A stretch of DNA of 64,000 bases from Desulfobacteraceae bacterium UBA2245 (GCA_002347265.1 DDYB01000013.1:207617-271616); one strand, 5' to 3'. Positions 51,404 to 60,828 are shown, counted from the stretch's first letter. The notes: generated from the letters alone by a model not told the origin. A program made the numbers and translations.

Positions 51404-54400
51404 ATGGTGAAAATGCCTGACCATGTCGTGAATCGTGATGCAATTCTCCGGTCGCTCCACGAGGAACTTGTCGGTCCATGCCCAAGTGGGAAAGAAATTG
51501 ACTGCAATGCGGCCATTCAGCTGGATGACACCGAGGCAGCTTACCGGCCGTATCGGCAACTCGGGACTGGCGAAGAGATTCTCCAGCGCGACGCACCGAC
51601 GAAGCGCTACGGGGTTGGTGTCCTATACCCGATGGAAGCCCCAATTGCTCCCGGTGAAATCGAATCCCTGCCGCCATCGCCAGATGAGGAAATTGATCCC
51701 GGACCACCAAGCGGTGTCTCAGAGCCTCTAACTGCGTCCGCAATCCGTGATTGCGAGGCTATTGCGGGGCGGGCTCAAAGCCGCATCCCAGAGGCCGATT
51801 CGGATGACTTTGACCTATCATCGGCAAATGCCTATAAACCTAGTAGTATGGCTGTAAGCCTTCTAGTGCTCCTTCCGGAAAACGCCAAATTGGTAGTGTC
51901 CGCCACTGGCGGCCGCTATGCCATCAAACCGGTAATGCTTGTTGGGCGCGAACGTCAATGGTGGCTCCGCTCTCCAGTTCGCCTTTGCAGCCAATTTCGC
52001 AGGGATGATTTTCCCGTATCACGTGCAGGTTACGCAACTGCGCGAGAGCCGATCCGCGAGAATATAGACAATCTTGACGTACGGATCGAAGTCTTCACTA
52101 GGCCGTACAGGTCCAAACCCAACGAATTTCTTATCACTGTCTGCTTGGTCAATCGCCAGCAAGCAGAGGGGCGATTGGATTTGCAGTCCCTCTTCCAGTG
52201 CCACTTCGATGTGAAGATCGAAGGTGGAAGCTCCGCTGGAGCCATGATATTGCCGTATCCAACAGCAGAGCCTCTGGACAGTGAAGAGCGCTCCCAGGAA
52301 TTGCTTTTCCGGGAGAAGCTCACGTTCGCTGTCGGCCACGGATGCGCTGCTGAATGGGTGCGCGGCGATACACCCACCAGCGCCAAGAGCGTCTCAGCAG
52401 AGTGCTTGCCGATGTTTGAGACGCCAAGTACGACGCCCGATATCCGTGCCAAGAGCGGGGAGCCGCTGGTCGCGTCCATGCGGTCTCTCGCTGGCATCGA
52501 TCCTGAAACCGACGGGTTCGACCAACTCGATGGGATTGTGAGCGAGTACGAACAGTGGATCTCCGAGCAGGAGGCGCGGATACCCGTACTCAGCACTCAG
52601 CTCCAGGAGACTGCGCGACTTCACATGAGTGAATGCGCAGAAGCTGCTGGGCGGATGCGCGACGGCTTTTCACTTTTACAGAGGGATTCGGAGATCAGGC
52701 GGGCATTCCAACTCGCAAACCTTGCTATGCTGATCCAGCAAGTGCGGTCGAGGCGCGAAGCCCGCATCGCGTCGTTCGACCAGTCCACTACGACGCTCAC
52801 GTTCGAGGAGCCATACGTTTTGCTCGATCTTAATTCACCGCGTGCGCGAGCGTGCCAGTGGCGCGCATTCCAGATTGCTTTCATACTCGCGTCGCTCCGT
52901 TCAACCGCCGATACTGGCGATACTGACCGCGAACGCGTCGAGCTAATCTGGTTCCCCACCGGCGGCGGCAAGACCGAGGCCTATTTCGGGCTGGCAGCTT
53001 TTAGCATATTTCTGCGTAGGCTCCGGAATCCTGCCGATACTGGAGTGAATGTACTGATGCGTTATACGTTACGGCTGCTAACAGCGCAGCAGTTCCAGCG
53101 CGCATCGCGCCTTATCTGTGCAATGGAGTTCGTCCGGCAGCAGGACAGCGCTGATTTGGGTGACGCGAAAATCTCTATCGGCATCTGGCTCGGAAGCTCG
53201 ACGACTCCGAATACGCATGCCGAAGCTCAGGCTGTGCTCCGCAGCCTAACCAGGGGGGATGGTGCCAAAGAGAATCAGTTTGTGCTCGACCGATGCCCGT
53301 GGTGCGGAGCGCAAATGGGGCCGGTCAACCTCGCCGGCAGGGGACGAGGACGCAGAGGTGTTCCCCGGGTTATCGGGTATATTCGGCGCGGCAACACTGT
53401 CGTGTATTCATGCCCTGACCGCAGCTGCGAGTTCCATAGATCTCTCCCGCTTTATGTCATCGACGAGGATATATACGAGACTCGCCCGGCACTTGTGATT
53501 GGCACTGTTGACAAATTCGCAATGCTTGCCTGGCGACCGCAGGCGCGGGCTCTGTTTGGCATCGGAGACGATGGGACTAGAGCGAATTCGCCACCTGGGC
53601 TTATCATCCAGGACGAGCTGCATCTCATCTCTGGCCCGCTCGGCTCAATGGTTGGCCTTTACGAACCCATCATTGAGGAGTTATGTACTGACCGCCGCGG
53701 CCCGGCCCTCGCCCGGCCCAAGATCATCAGTTCCACAGCGACGATCCGCAGTTATACGGAACAAGTGCAAGGGTTGTATGCGCGGGGGAGGACCAGCCTG
53801 TTTCCCCCACCGGGGTTAGATACCGATGACTCCTTCTTCGCAAGGGTCGCCCGCCGACCGGACGGCACTCTGGAAAGGGGGCGAGTATACGTCGGCGTTC
53901 ACGCCCCTGGGCTTGGATCGCTCCAGACAGTTCAGGTTCGTACGTTTGCGGCACTGTTGCAGGCTCCCCAGCCACTTCCGGCACCCGACCGCGACCCCTG
54001 GTGGACACTCCTCCTTTTTTTCAACAGTCTCCGAGAGCTTGGAACGACGCTCACTCTATTCCAATCGGATATTCCAGATTTGTTGAAGGGATCTCTCAGA
54101 CAGCGACTCGGCATCGGATTTCAGGATGTTCGCCAGATCAGAAAAATGTTGGAACTCACTGGCCGCCTGCCGGGAGACGAAGTGCCAAAAGCTATATCTG
54201 CACTTGAAGTGCCAACCGACTCGCGGCAGGGGTATGCCGCAGATGTCTGCCTTGCTTCGAATATCATCGAAGTCGGAGTAGACATTGATCGGCTCTCGCT
54301 CATGGCTGTCGTCGGTCAGCCTAAAACGACCTCGCAGTATATTCAGGTAACGGGCCGCGTTGGCCGGAAAGCAGATCGGCCTGGCCTTGTGGTCACGATT

Positions 54401-54919
54401 TATGCCGCATCAAAACCCCGTGACCGCTCCCATTTCGAGAAGTTCCGCAGTTATCACGAGCGGCTTTACGCCCAGGTTGAGCCTACGAGTGTAACGCCAT
54501 TCTCGCGCCCGGCACTCGATCGGGCGGCACATGCTGTGATCGCGAGTTACGTCAGGCAGTCTGGAAACTCGGACCAGGCCGAAAGCCCCTACCCGTTCCC
54601 CGCGGCACTTGTTGAAGACGCGGCCAGAATTCTCGAGGGCCGCGCGGCATTTGTTGATCCAGATGAACTCGCCGCACTCCATAGAATACTCCAGAAGAGA
54701 GCCGACGAGTGGCAGCGCTGGCAGCGGCTGAGATGGTCGGGCGCACTGCACGCGGAAGACATGCCCCTCATGAGGCCTGCCGGAGCTTACGTCGCGCCAG
54801 ATAAGGCGCGGGTTTCGTGGGCTACCCCACAATCCCTCCGTAATGTGGATGCGGAGTGCCAAGCAGAAATCACACAGCTATACATGCTGGAGGAACTGGA
54901 GGACACCGAAGATGCCTAG
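51404..54919 (+). CDS. drmA: DISARM helicase DrmA-like
   Basis: A 1171-residue SF2-type helicase. The N-terminal ~500 residues have no named fold. Walker A is FPTGGGKTEAYFGL near residue 520; the DEAH-equivalent is IIQDELHLISG near 735; the C-terminal helicase domain has VCLASNIIEVGVDIDRLSLMAVVGQP and motif VI QVTGRVGRKADRPG near 981. A Cys4 insertion (CPWCGA...CPDRSCEF) lies about residues 630-680, as in DrmA. DrmA and DrmB form the DNA-translocating core of DISARM. A second ATG at 51413 has a better ribosome site (GGTGA). It overlaps drmB by 8 bp. Confidence 0.85.
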   Translation: MVKMPDHVVNRDAILRSLHEELVGPCPSGKEIDCNAAIQLDDTEAAYRPYRQLGTGEEILQRDAPTKRYGVGVLYPMEAPIAPGEIESLPPSPDEEIDPGPPSGVSEPLTASAIRDCEAIAGRAQSRIPEADSDDFDLSSANAYKPSSMAVSLLVLLPENAKLVVSATGGRYAIKPVMLVGRERQWWLRSPVRLCSQFRRDDFPVSRAGYATAREPIRENIDNLDVRIEVFTRPYRSKPNEFLITVCLVNRQQAEGRLDLQSLFQCHFDVKIEGGSSAGAMILPYPTAEPLDSEERSQELLFREKLTFAVGHGCAAEWVRGDTPTSAKSVSAECLPMFETPSTTPDIRAKSGEPLVASMRSLAGIDPETDGFDQLDGIVSEYEQWISEQEARIPVLSTQLQETARLHMSECAEAAGRMRDGFSLLQRDSEIRRAFQLANLAMLIQQVRSRREARIASFDQSTTTLTFEEPYVLLDLNSPRARACQWRAFQIAFILASLRSTADTGDTDRERVELIWFPTGGGKTEAYFGLAAFSIFLRRLRNPADTGVNVLMRYTLRLLTAQQFQRASRLICAMEFVRQQDSADLGDAKISIGIWLGSSTTPNTHAEAQAVLRSLTRGDGAKENQFVLDRCPWCGAQMGPVNLAGRGRGRRGVPRVIGYIRRGNTVVYSCPDRSCEFHRSLPLYVIDEDIYETRPALVIGTVDKFAMLAWRPQARALFGIGDDGTRANSPPGLIIQDELHLISGPLGSMVGLYEPIIEELCTDRRGPALARPKIISSTATIRSYTEQVQGLYARGRTSLFPPPGLDTDDSFFARVARRPDGTLERGRVYVGVHAPGLGSLQTVQVRTFAALLQAPQPLPAPDRDPWWTLLLFFNSLRELGTTLTLFQSDIPDLLKGSLRQRLGIGFQDVRQIRKMLELTGRLPGDEVPKAISALEVPTDSRQGYAADVCLASNIIEVGVDIDRLSLMAVVGQPKTTSQYIQVTGRVGRKADRPGLVVTIYAASKPRDRSHFEKFRSYHERLYAQVEPTSVTPFSRPALDRAAHAVIASYVRQSGNSDQAESPYPFPAALVEDAARILEGRAAFVDPDELAALHRILQKRADEWQRWQRLRWSGALHAEDMPLMRPAGAYVAPDKARVSWATPQSLRNVDAECQAEITQLYMLEELEDTEDA

Positions 54920-56807
54920 AGGACCAGTACGGCGTGGGCAACTCATCTCTCCCTTCGGCCCCGGTGCCATGATGATTCTACCGGATGGCGTCTCCGTCAT
55001 CTGTGCCGGGCTTGACCACTGGTTCAAGCACGAATCCGGAGACGATGAGAACATCGACCCGCGAGAGTACCAGGTAGACGAATGGCGACTTGCGACTCGC
55101 CTCAACGTGGAACATTTCTATCTCCCCCCAGACTACCGGCGTGTACGCCGACATGATCCTCTGACCAACGGTTACCTGACCGTCCCATTTCTCCGCTTCC
55201 CGCAATGGCACTATTGCACTCGCTGCGGCTTGATGCGCAAAGTCCCGATAGTCACAAAGGAGCGGATCAAGTGCGCAGAATGCGAGGCACGGGGATGGAC
55301 CCGCTACATGGTCCAGGTGCCCTTCGTCGCCATGTGCGATGCCGGTCACATTCAAGACTTCCCGTGGCTTGAATGGGTGTATCGATCTGCAACTCCACCG
55401 CAGAACTCGCCACCGATGCGGCTCCTTTCAACCGGTGGAATGACACTCGCTGGCCAAAAGGTTAAGGTCGATGGTGGCCCTGAACGAACTCTCGCGGGAA
55501 TCACTAACGCAAACCCAGACGGCGCCGACACCGAATTGAGCCGGACGCTCGATAGCGATAGGTCGCCCTACTTGTGCCCCGGCCTACGCCCGTGGCTTGG
55601 CACCGAGCATGGCGAGGGATGCGGCAGGCCACTTCGTGGCACGCTCCGGAGTGCCGCCAACGTCTACTTCGCGCAGGTGCATAGCTCGATCTATCTCCCC
55701 CGCACTGACGATAGCACCGTGGCCGAGGTTATAACACTCCTGGAACAACCATCTATTAGCACATTTGTCGAAATTCTCACCGGAGCAGGTGTTACCCCCG
55801 AACCAGCTCAGTTACGAAAGCAGTTCCGGGAGTTGCTCGCTGCGTTCACTGATCGGCAGATACAGCTGGCCATCGATACGGTGTGCAGTGGGGGGGCGAG
55901 CCGACAGCAAAGTGGCCGGATGGAAGGCGATGACGCAGAAACCGGCTTCCGGAGGCAAGAATATGATACTCTGGTTGCTGCCGCCGACTTCGAGCAACTG
56001 GTGCTTAAGCCAGCCGATCGCAGGCGATACGCTCCGCAGTTCTCCCAATACTTCGCGAATGTAACGCTTGTCCACAAGCTGCGGGAGACTAGGGCGCTAA
56101 CTGGCTTCACGCGAGTATTTGCGGATACTGACCGCGATATTGATTACTTGCAGGGAATGCTGCGGCTCAATGAGCCCGAGGTGAGGTGGCTGCCAGCCTT
56201 TTTGGTCTTCGGCGAGGGTGTGTTTCTCACCCTAAACGAACAGCGTTTAAGGCAATGGGAAGAGCAGCCAGAAATACGGGCTCGCGTACATCCACTTGTA
56301 GCCCGATACCACGCCCTGCGCCAAGCTCGCCATCTCAGGGATCGCCAAGTCGGCCCGCGGTACGTCCTGCTGCATACTCTTGCGCACCTCCTCATCAATC
56401 GACTGACGTTTGAATGCGGCTACAGTTCCGCCGCACTCCGGGAACGCCTTTACGTATCTGAAAATACTGCCGCGCCAATGTCGGGGATACTGATCTATAC
56501 GGCGGCTGGTGATGCCGAAGGCACACTCGGCGGACTTGTTCGAATGGGAAAGCCGGGCAGGCTGGAGCCACTGCTCGAACGGGCGCTCAGCGGTGCGCGG
56601 TGGTGTTCTGCTGACCCCGTTTGCATGGAAATGGGACAGAGTGGCGGGCAAGGCCCGGACTCACTGAATCTCGCAGCGTGTCATGGCTGTAGCCTAGTGC
56701 CTGAAACAGCCTGCGAGGAATTCAATCGCCTGCTTGACCGAGGGCTAGTTATCGGGCCATTCGACAACCCAACTATTGGGTATTTTAGCAGAGCCACGGA
56801 GGGCTAA
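54912..56807 (+). CDS. drmB: DISARM protein DrmB-like (DUF1998)
   Basis: A 631-residue protein. It opens MPRGPVRRGQLISPFGPGAMM, close to the conserved start of DrmB proteins. A zinc module follows (CTRCG near residue 102, then CAEC near 121 and MCDAGHIQDFPW), typical of DrmB. The C-terminal ~160 residues are a DUF1998 domain: LLHTLAHLLINRLTFECGY, GILIYTAAGDAEGTLGGL, and the DPVCMEMG and CHGCSLVPETACEEFN cysteine motifs. DrmB partners DrmA. ATG overlaps the drmA stop (ATGCCTAG) by 8 bp; the next gene begins at the very next base after its stop. Confidence 0.87.
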   Translation: MPRGPVRRGQLISPFGPGAMMILPDGVSVICAGLDHWFKHESGDDENIDPREYQVDEWRLATRLNVEHFYLPPDYRRVRRHDPLTNGYLTVPFLRFPQWHYCTRCGLMRKVPIVTKERIKCAECEARGWTRYMVQVPFVAMCDAGHIQDFPWLEWVYRSATPPQNSPPMRLLSTGGMTLAGQKVKVDGGPERTLAGITNANPDGADTELSRTLDSDRSPYLCPGLRPWLGTEHGEGCGRPLRGTLRSAANVYFAQVHSSIYLPRTDDSTVAEVITLLEQPSISTFVEILTGAGVTPEPAQLRKQFRELLAAFTDRQIQLAIDTVCSGGASRQQSGRMEGDDAETGFRRQEYDTLVAAADFEQLVLKPADRRRYAPQFSQYFANVTLVHKLRETRALTGFTRVFADTDRDIDYLQGMLRLNEPEVRWLPAFLVFGEGVFLTLNEQRLRQWEEQPEIRARVHPLVARYHALRQARHLRDRQVGPRYVLLHTLAHLLINRLTFECGYSSAALRERLYVSENTAAPMSGILIYTAAGDAEGTLGGLVRMGKPGRLEPLLERALSGARWCSADPVCMEMGQSGGQGPDSLNLAACHGCSLVPETACEEFNRLLDRGLVIGPFDNPTIGYFSRATEG

Positions 56808-57917
56808 ATGGAGATACCGCTTCTATCATTCTTTACCGGAGGAGGTTTTTTCGATATAGGGTTCAAACAGGCGGGATTCTCTGTCTGCTGGACAAATGAG
56901 AATTGCCCAGCATTCATCACTGGATACGAGTACGGAATGTCGTCATGGCTTTCCTCGCTTGGTAAGCGAGCACAGGCAGCAAGTATCGCCAACCCCAAGA
57001 GTATCTGCAATCTGACTTCCCTTGGGGTACTCCGAGAAGCATTCGCCGGGCCACGGCCCAAACTTTTTGGTGTCATCGGCGGTCCGCCCTGCCCCGATTT
57101 CAGTAATGGCGGCACGCACGCTGGCGGTAACGGTTCAAACGGCATACTCACTAGCGTGTTTGCCAACATGATTTGCGAACTGCACCCAACCTTTTTCGTC
57201 ATTGAAAACGTATCTGGGCTTTACCGCGTTCGGAAGCACCGCGCCTTTTTGGAAATCAAAATCGCCCAGTTGAGAGAGCGCGGCTATGCAGTTGATTACA
57301 AGATTCTGAATGCTCTTGAGTTGGGAGTGCCACAATATCGCGAAAGGCTTTTCATCGTCGGAATCAAAAAAAACATCGCTCAATGCGGTGCTGAAAGAAA
57401 ACTCACTGTGGCAGAGGAAGGATGGTTTACATGGCCAATAGTTGATGCATACACTGGGGCGAAATCGCTCCCCTGGCCGACAACAGCGCCATTCGGCGAA
57501 AAGCCTACCAAACCCAAAGAGATTCCCCTCGAACTTACCGTTTACCCGGCGCTGTTTGGAAAAGGTGACCCGGAAAAGCTTCCCAACGGGTGCGATTTCT
57601 TCAACCCGTATTCCAGCCGTTTCAATACAATTCCGGAAGGCGACGTTGCACGAAAATCATTCAAGAGGCTCCACCGTTACCGGTTCAGCCCAACAGCATG
57701 GTACGGGAATCAGGAAGTGCATTTGCACCCTTCCAAGGCAAGGCGCTTGTCGGTCCGTGAAGCGCTGCGAATTCAATCAGTGCCGGATGAATATGTGTTG
57801 CCGGAAGAAATGACACTCTCGGCAAAATTCAAGCTGGTTTGCAACGGCGTGCCCTGCGTCATGGCATCCCACCTCGCCACCGCGGTGAAATCGTTCTTGA
57901 AGCGAGCAAGTGCATGA
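56808..57917 (+). CDS. drmMII: DNA (cytosine-5) methyltransferase, DrmMII-like
   Basis: A 369-residue C5-cytosine methyltransferase. Motif I FFTGGGFFDIGF binds SAM; motif IV GGPPCPDFS (residues ~91-99) holds the catalytic Cys; motif VI is VIENVSGL; motif VIII is QYRERLFIVG; the C-terminal LSVREALRIQSVPDEY and NGVPCVMASHLA are motifs IX and X, with NGVP in place of the common GNAVP. Class 2 DISARM systems use such an enzyme to mark self DNA. It overlaps the glycosylase gene by 4 bp (ATGA). Recognition sequence unknown. Confidence 0.88.
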   Translation: MEIPLLSFFTGGGFFDIGFKQAGFSVCWTNENCPAFITGYEYGMSSWLSSLGKRAQAASIANPKSICNLTSLGVLREAFAGPRPKLFGVIGGPPCPDFSNGGTHAGGNGSNGILTSVFANMICELHPTFFVIENVSGLYRVRKHRAFLEIKIAQLRERGYAVDYKILNALELGVPQYRERLFIVGIKKNIAQCGAERKLTVAEEGWFTWPIVDAYTGAKSLPWPTTAPFGEKPTKPKEIPLELTVYPALFGKGDPEKLPNGCDFFNPYSSRFNTIPEGDVARKSFKRLHRYRFSPTAWYGNQEVHLHPSKARRLSVREALRIQSVPDEYVLPEEMTLSAKFKLVCNGVPCVMASHLATAVKSFLKRASA

Positions 57918-58666
57918 CTCGCAGAAAACGGGTTCAAAGGCGAACATTTCCAGAAGTTGAGAACATAGCACGCATCCTTTCGGAATGCTACGGGGATCAC
58001 GCGCACAACAACAAAATGAACCCGTTGAACGAATTGCTATTTATTGTTTGTAGCGTGCAAACGAACGAGAGACTTTACCAGTCCACATATTCGAGCCTGA
58101 AAGCAAAATTCCCCAGTTTTCGCCAACTCGCTGATGCGGAAGAAGATGAGATTGCCCCTATCATCGCTCACGGTGGACTTGCACGCCAAAAGGCTCAAAA
58201 GCTCCGTGCAATTCTGGCCCGCGTGGAGGCCGATTTCGGGAGACCAACGCTTTCACCATTGCGGAAAATGGGCGATGCTGAATGCGAAAGGTATCTGGTG
58301 TCCCTGCCCGGTATCGGGAAAAAAACAGCCCGTTGCGTGATGATGTATTCGCTGGGCCGTGACGTATTCCCCGTCGATTCGAACTGCTGGCGCATTTGTC
58401 GAAGGATAGGATGGGTACGGGCAACTCGCCCAGACCGATCGTGCTCGCCGCGAGACATGGATCGTGTTCAAGCGGGGATCCCGCCAAAGCTTCGATTCAG
58501 CTTGCATGTGAATTTTATATCTCACGGTCGTGCATGTTGCCTGCCTTCAGCAGCGCTTTGTGACGAATGCTTGATTTGGCAGTTCTGTAAAACGGGAAGC
58601 CGTCGGATGGCGTCTAGTAGGGTTCTTGGGGACATCCTATATCCTCTCTGTCAACACAATTTTTAA
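57914..58666 (+). CDS. Endonuclease III-like HhH-GPD DNA glycosylase
   Basis: A 250-residue HhH-GPD protein. The hairpin LPGIGKKTARCV contains Lys137 at the position of EndoIII Lys120, and Asp155 (FPVDSN) at that of Asp138. Cys209-x6-Cys216-x2-Cys219-x5-Cys225 is the exact EndoIII [4Fe-4S] spacing. So base excision with AP-lyase activity is expected; the substrate is not known. Its ATG overlaps the methyltransferase stop (ATGA), a tight pairing reminiscent of Mig.MthI, a T/G mismatch glycosylase beside a C5-methyltransferase. The last ~15 residues are read from a repeat-like sequence, so the C-terminal tail is probably an acquired extension. Confidence 0.85.
   Translation: MTRRKRVQRRTFPEVENIARILSECYGDHAHNNKMNPLNELLFIVCSVQTNERLYQSTYSSLKAKFPSFRQLADAEEDEIAPIIAHGGLARQKAQKLRAILARVEADFGRPTLSPLRKMGDAECERYLVSLPGIGKKTARCVMMYSLGRDVFPVDSNCWRICRRIGWVRATRPDRSCSPRDMDRVQAGIPPKLRFSLHVNFISHGRACCLPSAALCDECLIWQFCKTGSRRMASSRVLGDILYPLCQHNF
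58624..58643 (+). repeat. REP-like half-site at the glycosylase gene end
   Basis: TTCTTGGGGACATCCTATAT differs in only a few bases from the left flank of the REP-associated transposase (CTTGGGGACGTCCTTAA at 61885). It lies inside the last codons of the glycosylase gene, so the C-terminus is partly repeat-derived. Confidence 0.5.
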
Positions 58667-58980
58667 AAATAAAAAAGGAATTAAAATTCAATAAGATATA
58701 AATTGACGCGATTTTCGGGCGCACCTCTCCCGTTGTTTTCCGGCGACGATTCGACGAGTCTCTCGTAAAAAGGAACCCCGCGCCTGATCGTTACGTTGAT
58801 CCGGCATATTCTCTGAAGCAGCGGAATCACCCATCATCCCTTATCCAGGCTACAAGGTTCAACGAGAGGCCCGGATATTGTCCCTCCCGAGGTCTGATGC
58901 CTCAACGTGCATAGTCGGGCTCTCTCGTCGAAACTGCCGCACTGTGCGAAACCTCGGCGATGTTATTTGCCGCCGACGGG
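58667..58980 (-). other. Structured non-coding flank of the IS110-family element
   Basis: This 314-bp stretch directly downstream (minus strand) of the IS110 transposase has no protein-like frame. It contains an imperfect long hairpin, CGAGAGGCCCGG (58863-58874) with TCGGGCTCTCTCG (58914-58927) and an inner GAGG/CCTC stem. IS110-family elements encode a structured bridge RNA in a non-coding end, upstream of the transposase in IS110 proper and downstream in the IS1111 group. The position fits an IS1111-like arrangement, but no seekRNA/bridge loops are proven. Confidence 0.4.
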
Positions 58981-59973
58981 TTATTCGATCTTCAGCAGAT
59001 CCGGGTTAAACTCTTGCGCCTTTTTCATCATGGTCCAGGCGATCACCAGCATCTTTGCGCTCAGCTTAACCCGCATCTTTGTGCGAATGCCTTTCTCTTT
59101 TTCCCGGCCTCTGAGTAGATTCTCAAAATAGGTCATGAACCGAGTATTTTTCGAAGAAGCGATCAGACCGGCCTGATACAGCCCGTAGCGCAGGTCCGAC
59201 TTTCCCCGTTTGGAGATAACGGCTACAGCGGACTGACTCTTCTTTCCGCTTCGAACGGCATTCAGATCCAGACCGGCCAGCCTTATTACCTGAGAAGCGT
59301 TTTCAAACCGGTTCGGATCGCCGATCGACGCCAGCGCCAGCGCTGAAATGTAGGGACCAAATCCGGGAATGGTCATCAACAGTTGGTAATGCTCAAAACC
59401 AAGACAGATCTCGTGAATCCTGCGTTCGATCTGATTGATGCGCGCCCGGATCTTTTCCAGATCATCGACCAGTATCTCGGCTTCAAGCTCGGCGGACGTC
59501 CCCAGGCGGCACCCCACGGAATGCGCCGCTGTTTCCCACACCCCGCGCAGCCGATTGCGTTGTTTCAGACCGCGGTTTTTACTGGCAACCATCCTGACGA
59601 AGGCGTCAAACTTCAGCTCTCGGATTTTAATCGGAGGCAGGCACCATCGCACAATGGCCAGGTTCTCAGCTTCAGATTTGTTCCAAAACCGGTCCAGCTC
59701 GGGAAAGTATTGCGCCACCAGGTTGTTGCGAATTCGAATCCGTTGACCGTGCTCCTGCTTTTTCAGCCGTTTTCGAAGCAAAAGCAGATTGCGCACGTCT
59801 CTGAGGCCTTGCTGTGGAGGATCGTAGAAATGGCATTTACCCTGCGAAATCAAATCCGCCACGTTGGCCGAATCCTTGGTGTCGTTCTTGTCCCACCGGC
59901 CGTCTATAAGAGATCGATTCTTCTTGATGGCGTCGTTGGTCACGTCGGCTATGGAGGGCATCTTCAAAGACAA
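58981..59973 (-). pseudogene. IS110-family transposase, N-terminally truncated
   Basis: The C-terminal ~330 residues of an IS110-family transposase: the later RuvC/DEDD part with WDKNDTKDSANVADLI, a coiled middle, and the Tnp20-type C-terminal domain (MTIPGFGPYISALALASIG, ASQVIRLAGLDLNAV, ISKRGKSDLRYGLYQAG). The first DEDD acidic residue region is absent; upstream the same frame meets TGA and a shifted frame reads LIVFEDALHSR, like the missing part. So the 5' end has been lost or frameshifted, and the copy is probably inactive. It lies minus-strand between the defence operon and a methyltransferase gene. Confidence 0.8.
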
Positions 59974-60045
59974 TCAGGGCGGCTGCAAGGACGAATTTTT
60001 AACTCTGATATCCGGGGGGCAGCTTCAATAGCAAGCGGGTGATTT

Positions 60046-60828
60046 TTGAAAAACCCCAGCAAGAAAAACGATCTATTCTTTAAGCTTTTGTTCGCTATCA
60101 AAAAGACCGATCCGTTGTTGATCGATCGTTTTAAGCGGTTCGAGAGCATCGACAATCAAACCCGTTTCGCTTTGGATGAGGCCGCTTTGCAAAAGCGATA
60201 CTGGAGTTTGAAGCTGGCTCAAAACTGTCGCTTTGAACGCGGTTTGGACTTGTTTGCCGGTGTGGGATACTCGGGGCATATCTATTCCACCTGCTGTGAA
60301 AAGGTTGTCGCCATCGAGAGCGACAAAGCGGCATTTGAGTGCCTGGAACGGAACCTGGGAATCCATTCGAATGTCGAATTAATTCATGGCGACAATCTGG
60401 ATTTTTTGGCGGGGTACTCGGGACCGAAATTCCAACTCGTGGATGTTGATCCCTTCGGGACGCCTCATATGCAACTGGAACATCTCGATAAAATCTTTGA
60501 CGCGGGGGTTGTCGCGATCACTTCCGGGTCGATAATGGCTGTCTCCAGGGGGCTTGTCAACAGCGCGGCACACATACCTGGAAGCGATCTGAAAAAATAC
60601 AGGGGGATAAACGCCGTCACTTGGGCGAAAAGCGTCTATCTGCCTTTCCTTTGTGAAACATACCGATTAAGGCTGGAAGCGTTTTACCTTTATCCTTCGA
60701 GTTTGCGGGCAATTTTTACCCGAGACTATTTTTTGCCGCCGGGCTGCTTTCCAGGCGAGACTCATTTGGGCTGGTTCAGGGGGGTAAAATACTTAACGTT
60801 TATATCGCGAGCCCGTACAGGGTGCTGA
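60046..60828 (+). CDS. Trm1-like class I SAM methyltransferase, possibly 5'-truncated
   Basis: A 260-residue Rossmann methyltransferase. Motif I is GLDLFAGVGYSG; VVAIESDKAAFECLERN and ELIHGDNLDFL are motifs II-III; VDVDPFGTPHMQLEH matches the DxDPFGSP catalytic loop of tRNA (guanine-26-N2) dimethyltransferase Trm1, where the Asp-Pro-Phe-Gly positions the base. Trm1 is rare in bacteria and ~380 residues long, so this is a short relative lacking the C-terminal domain. The only N-terminal start is TTG at 60046, next to the IS110 truncation point, so the 5' end may be damaged. Target (tRNA, DNA or other) is unknown. Confidence 0.65.
   Translation: MKNPSKKNDLFFKLLFAIKKTDPLLIDRFKRFESIDNQTRFALDEAALQKRYWSLKLAQNCRFERGLDLFAGVGYSGHIYSTCCEKVVAIESDKAAFECLERNLGIHSNVELIHGDNLDFLAGYSGPKFQLVDVDPFGTPHMQLEHLDKIFDAGVVAITSGSIMAVSRGLVNSAAHIPGSDLKKYRGINAVTWAKSVYLPFLCETYRLRLEAFYLYPSSLRAIFTRDYFLPPGCFPGETHLGWFRGVKYLTFISRARTGC

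Noticed and set aside
51404..56807. Reading the helicase/DUF1998 pair as a BREX, Zorya or Dpd component
   Set aside because: No PglZ, BrxC, ZorAB or DpdA homologue is present; the DrmA/DrmB motifs plus a C5-methyltransferase fit DISARM best.
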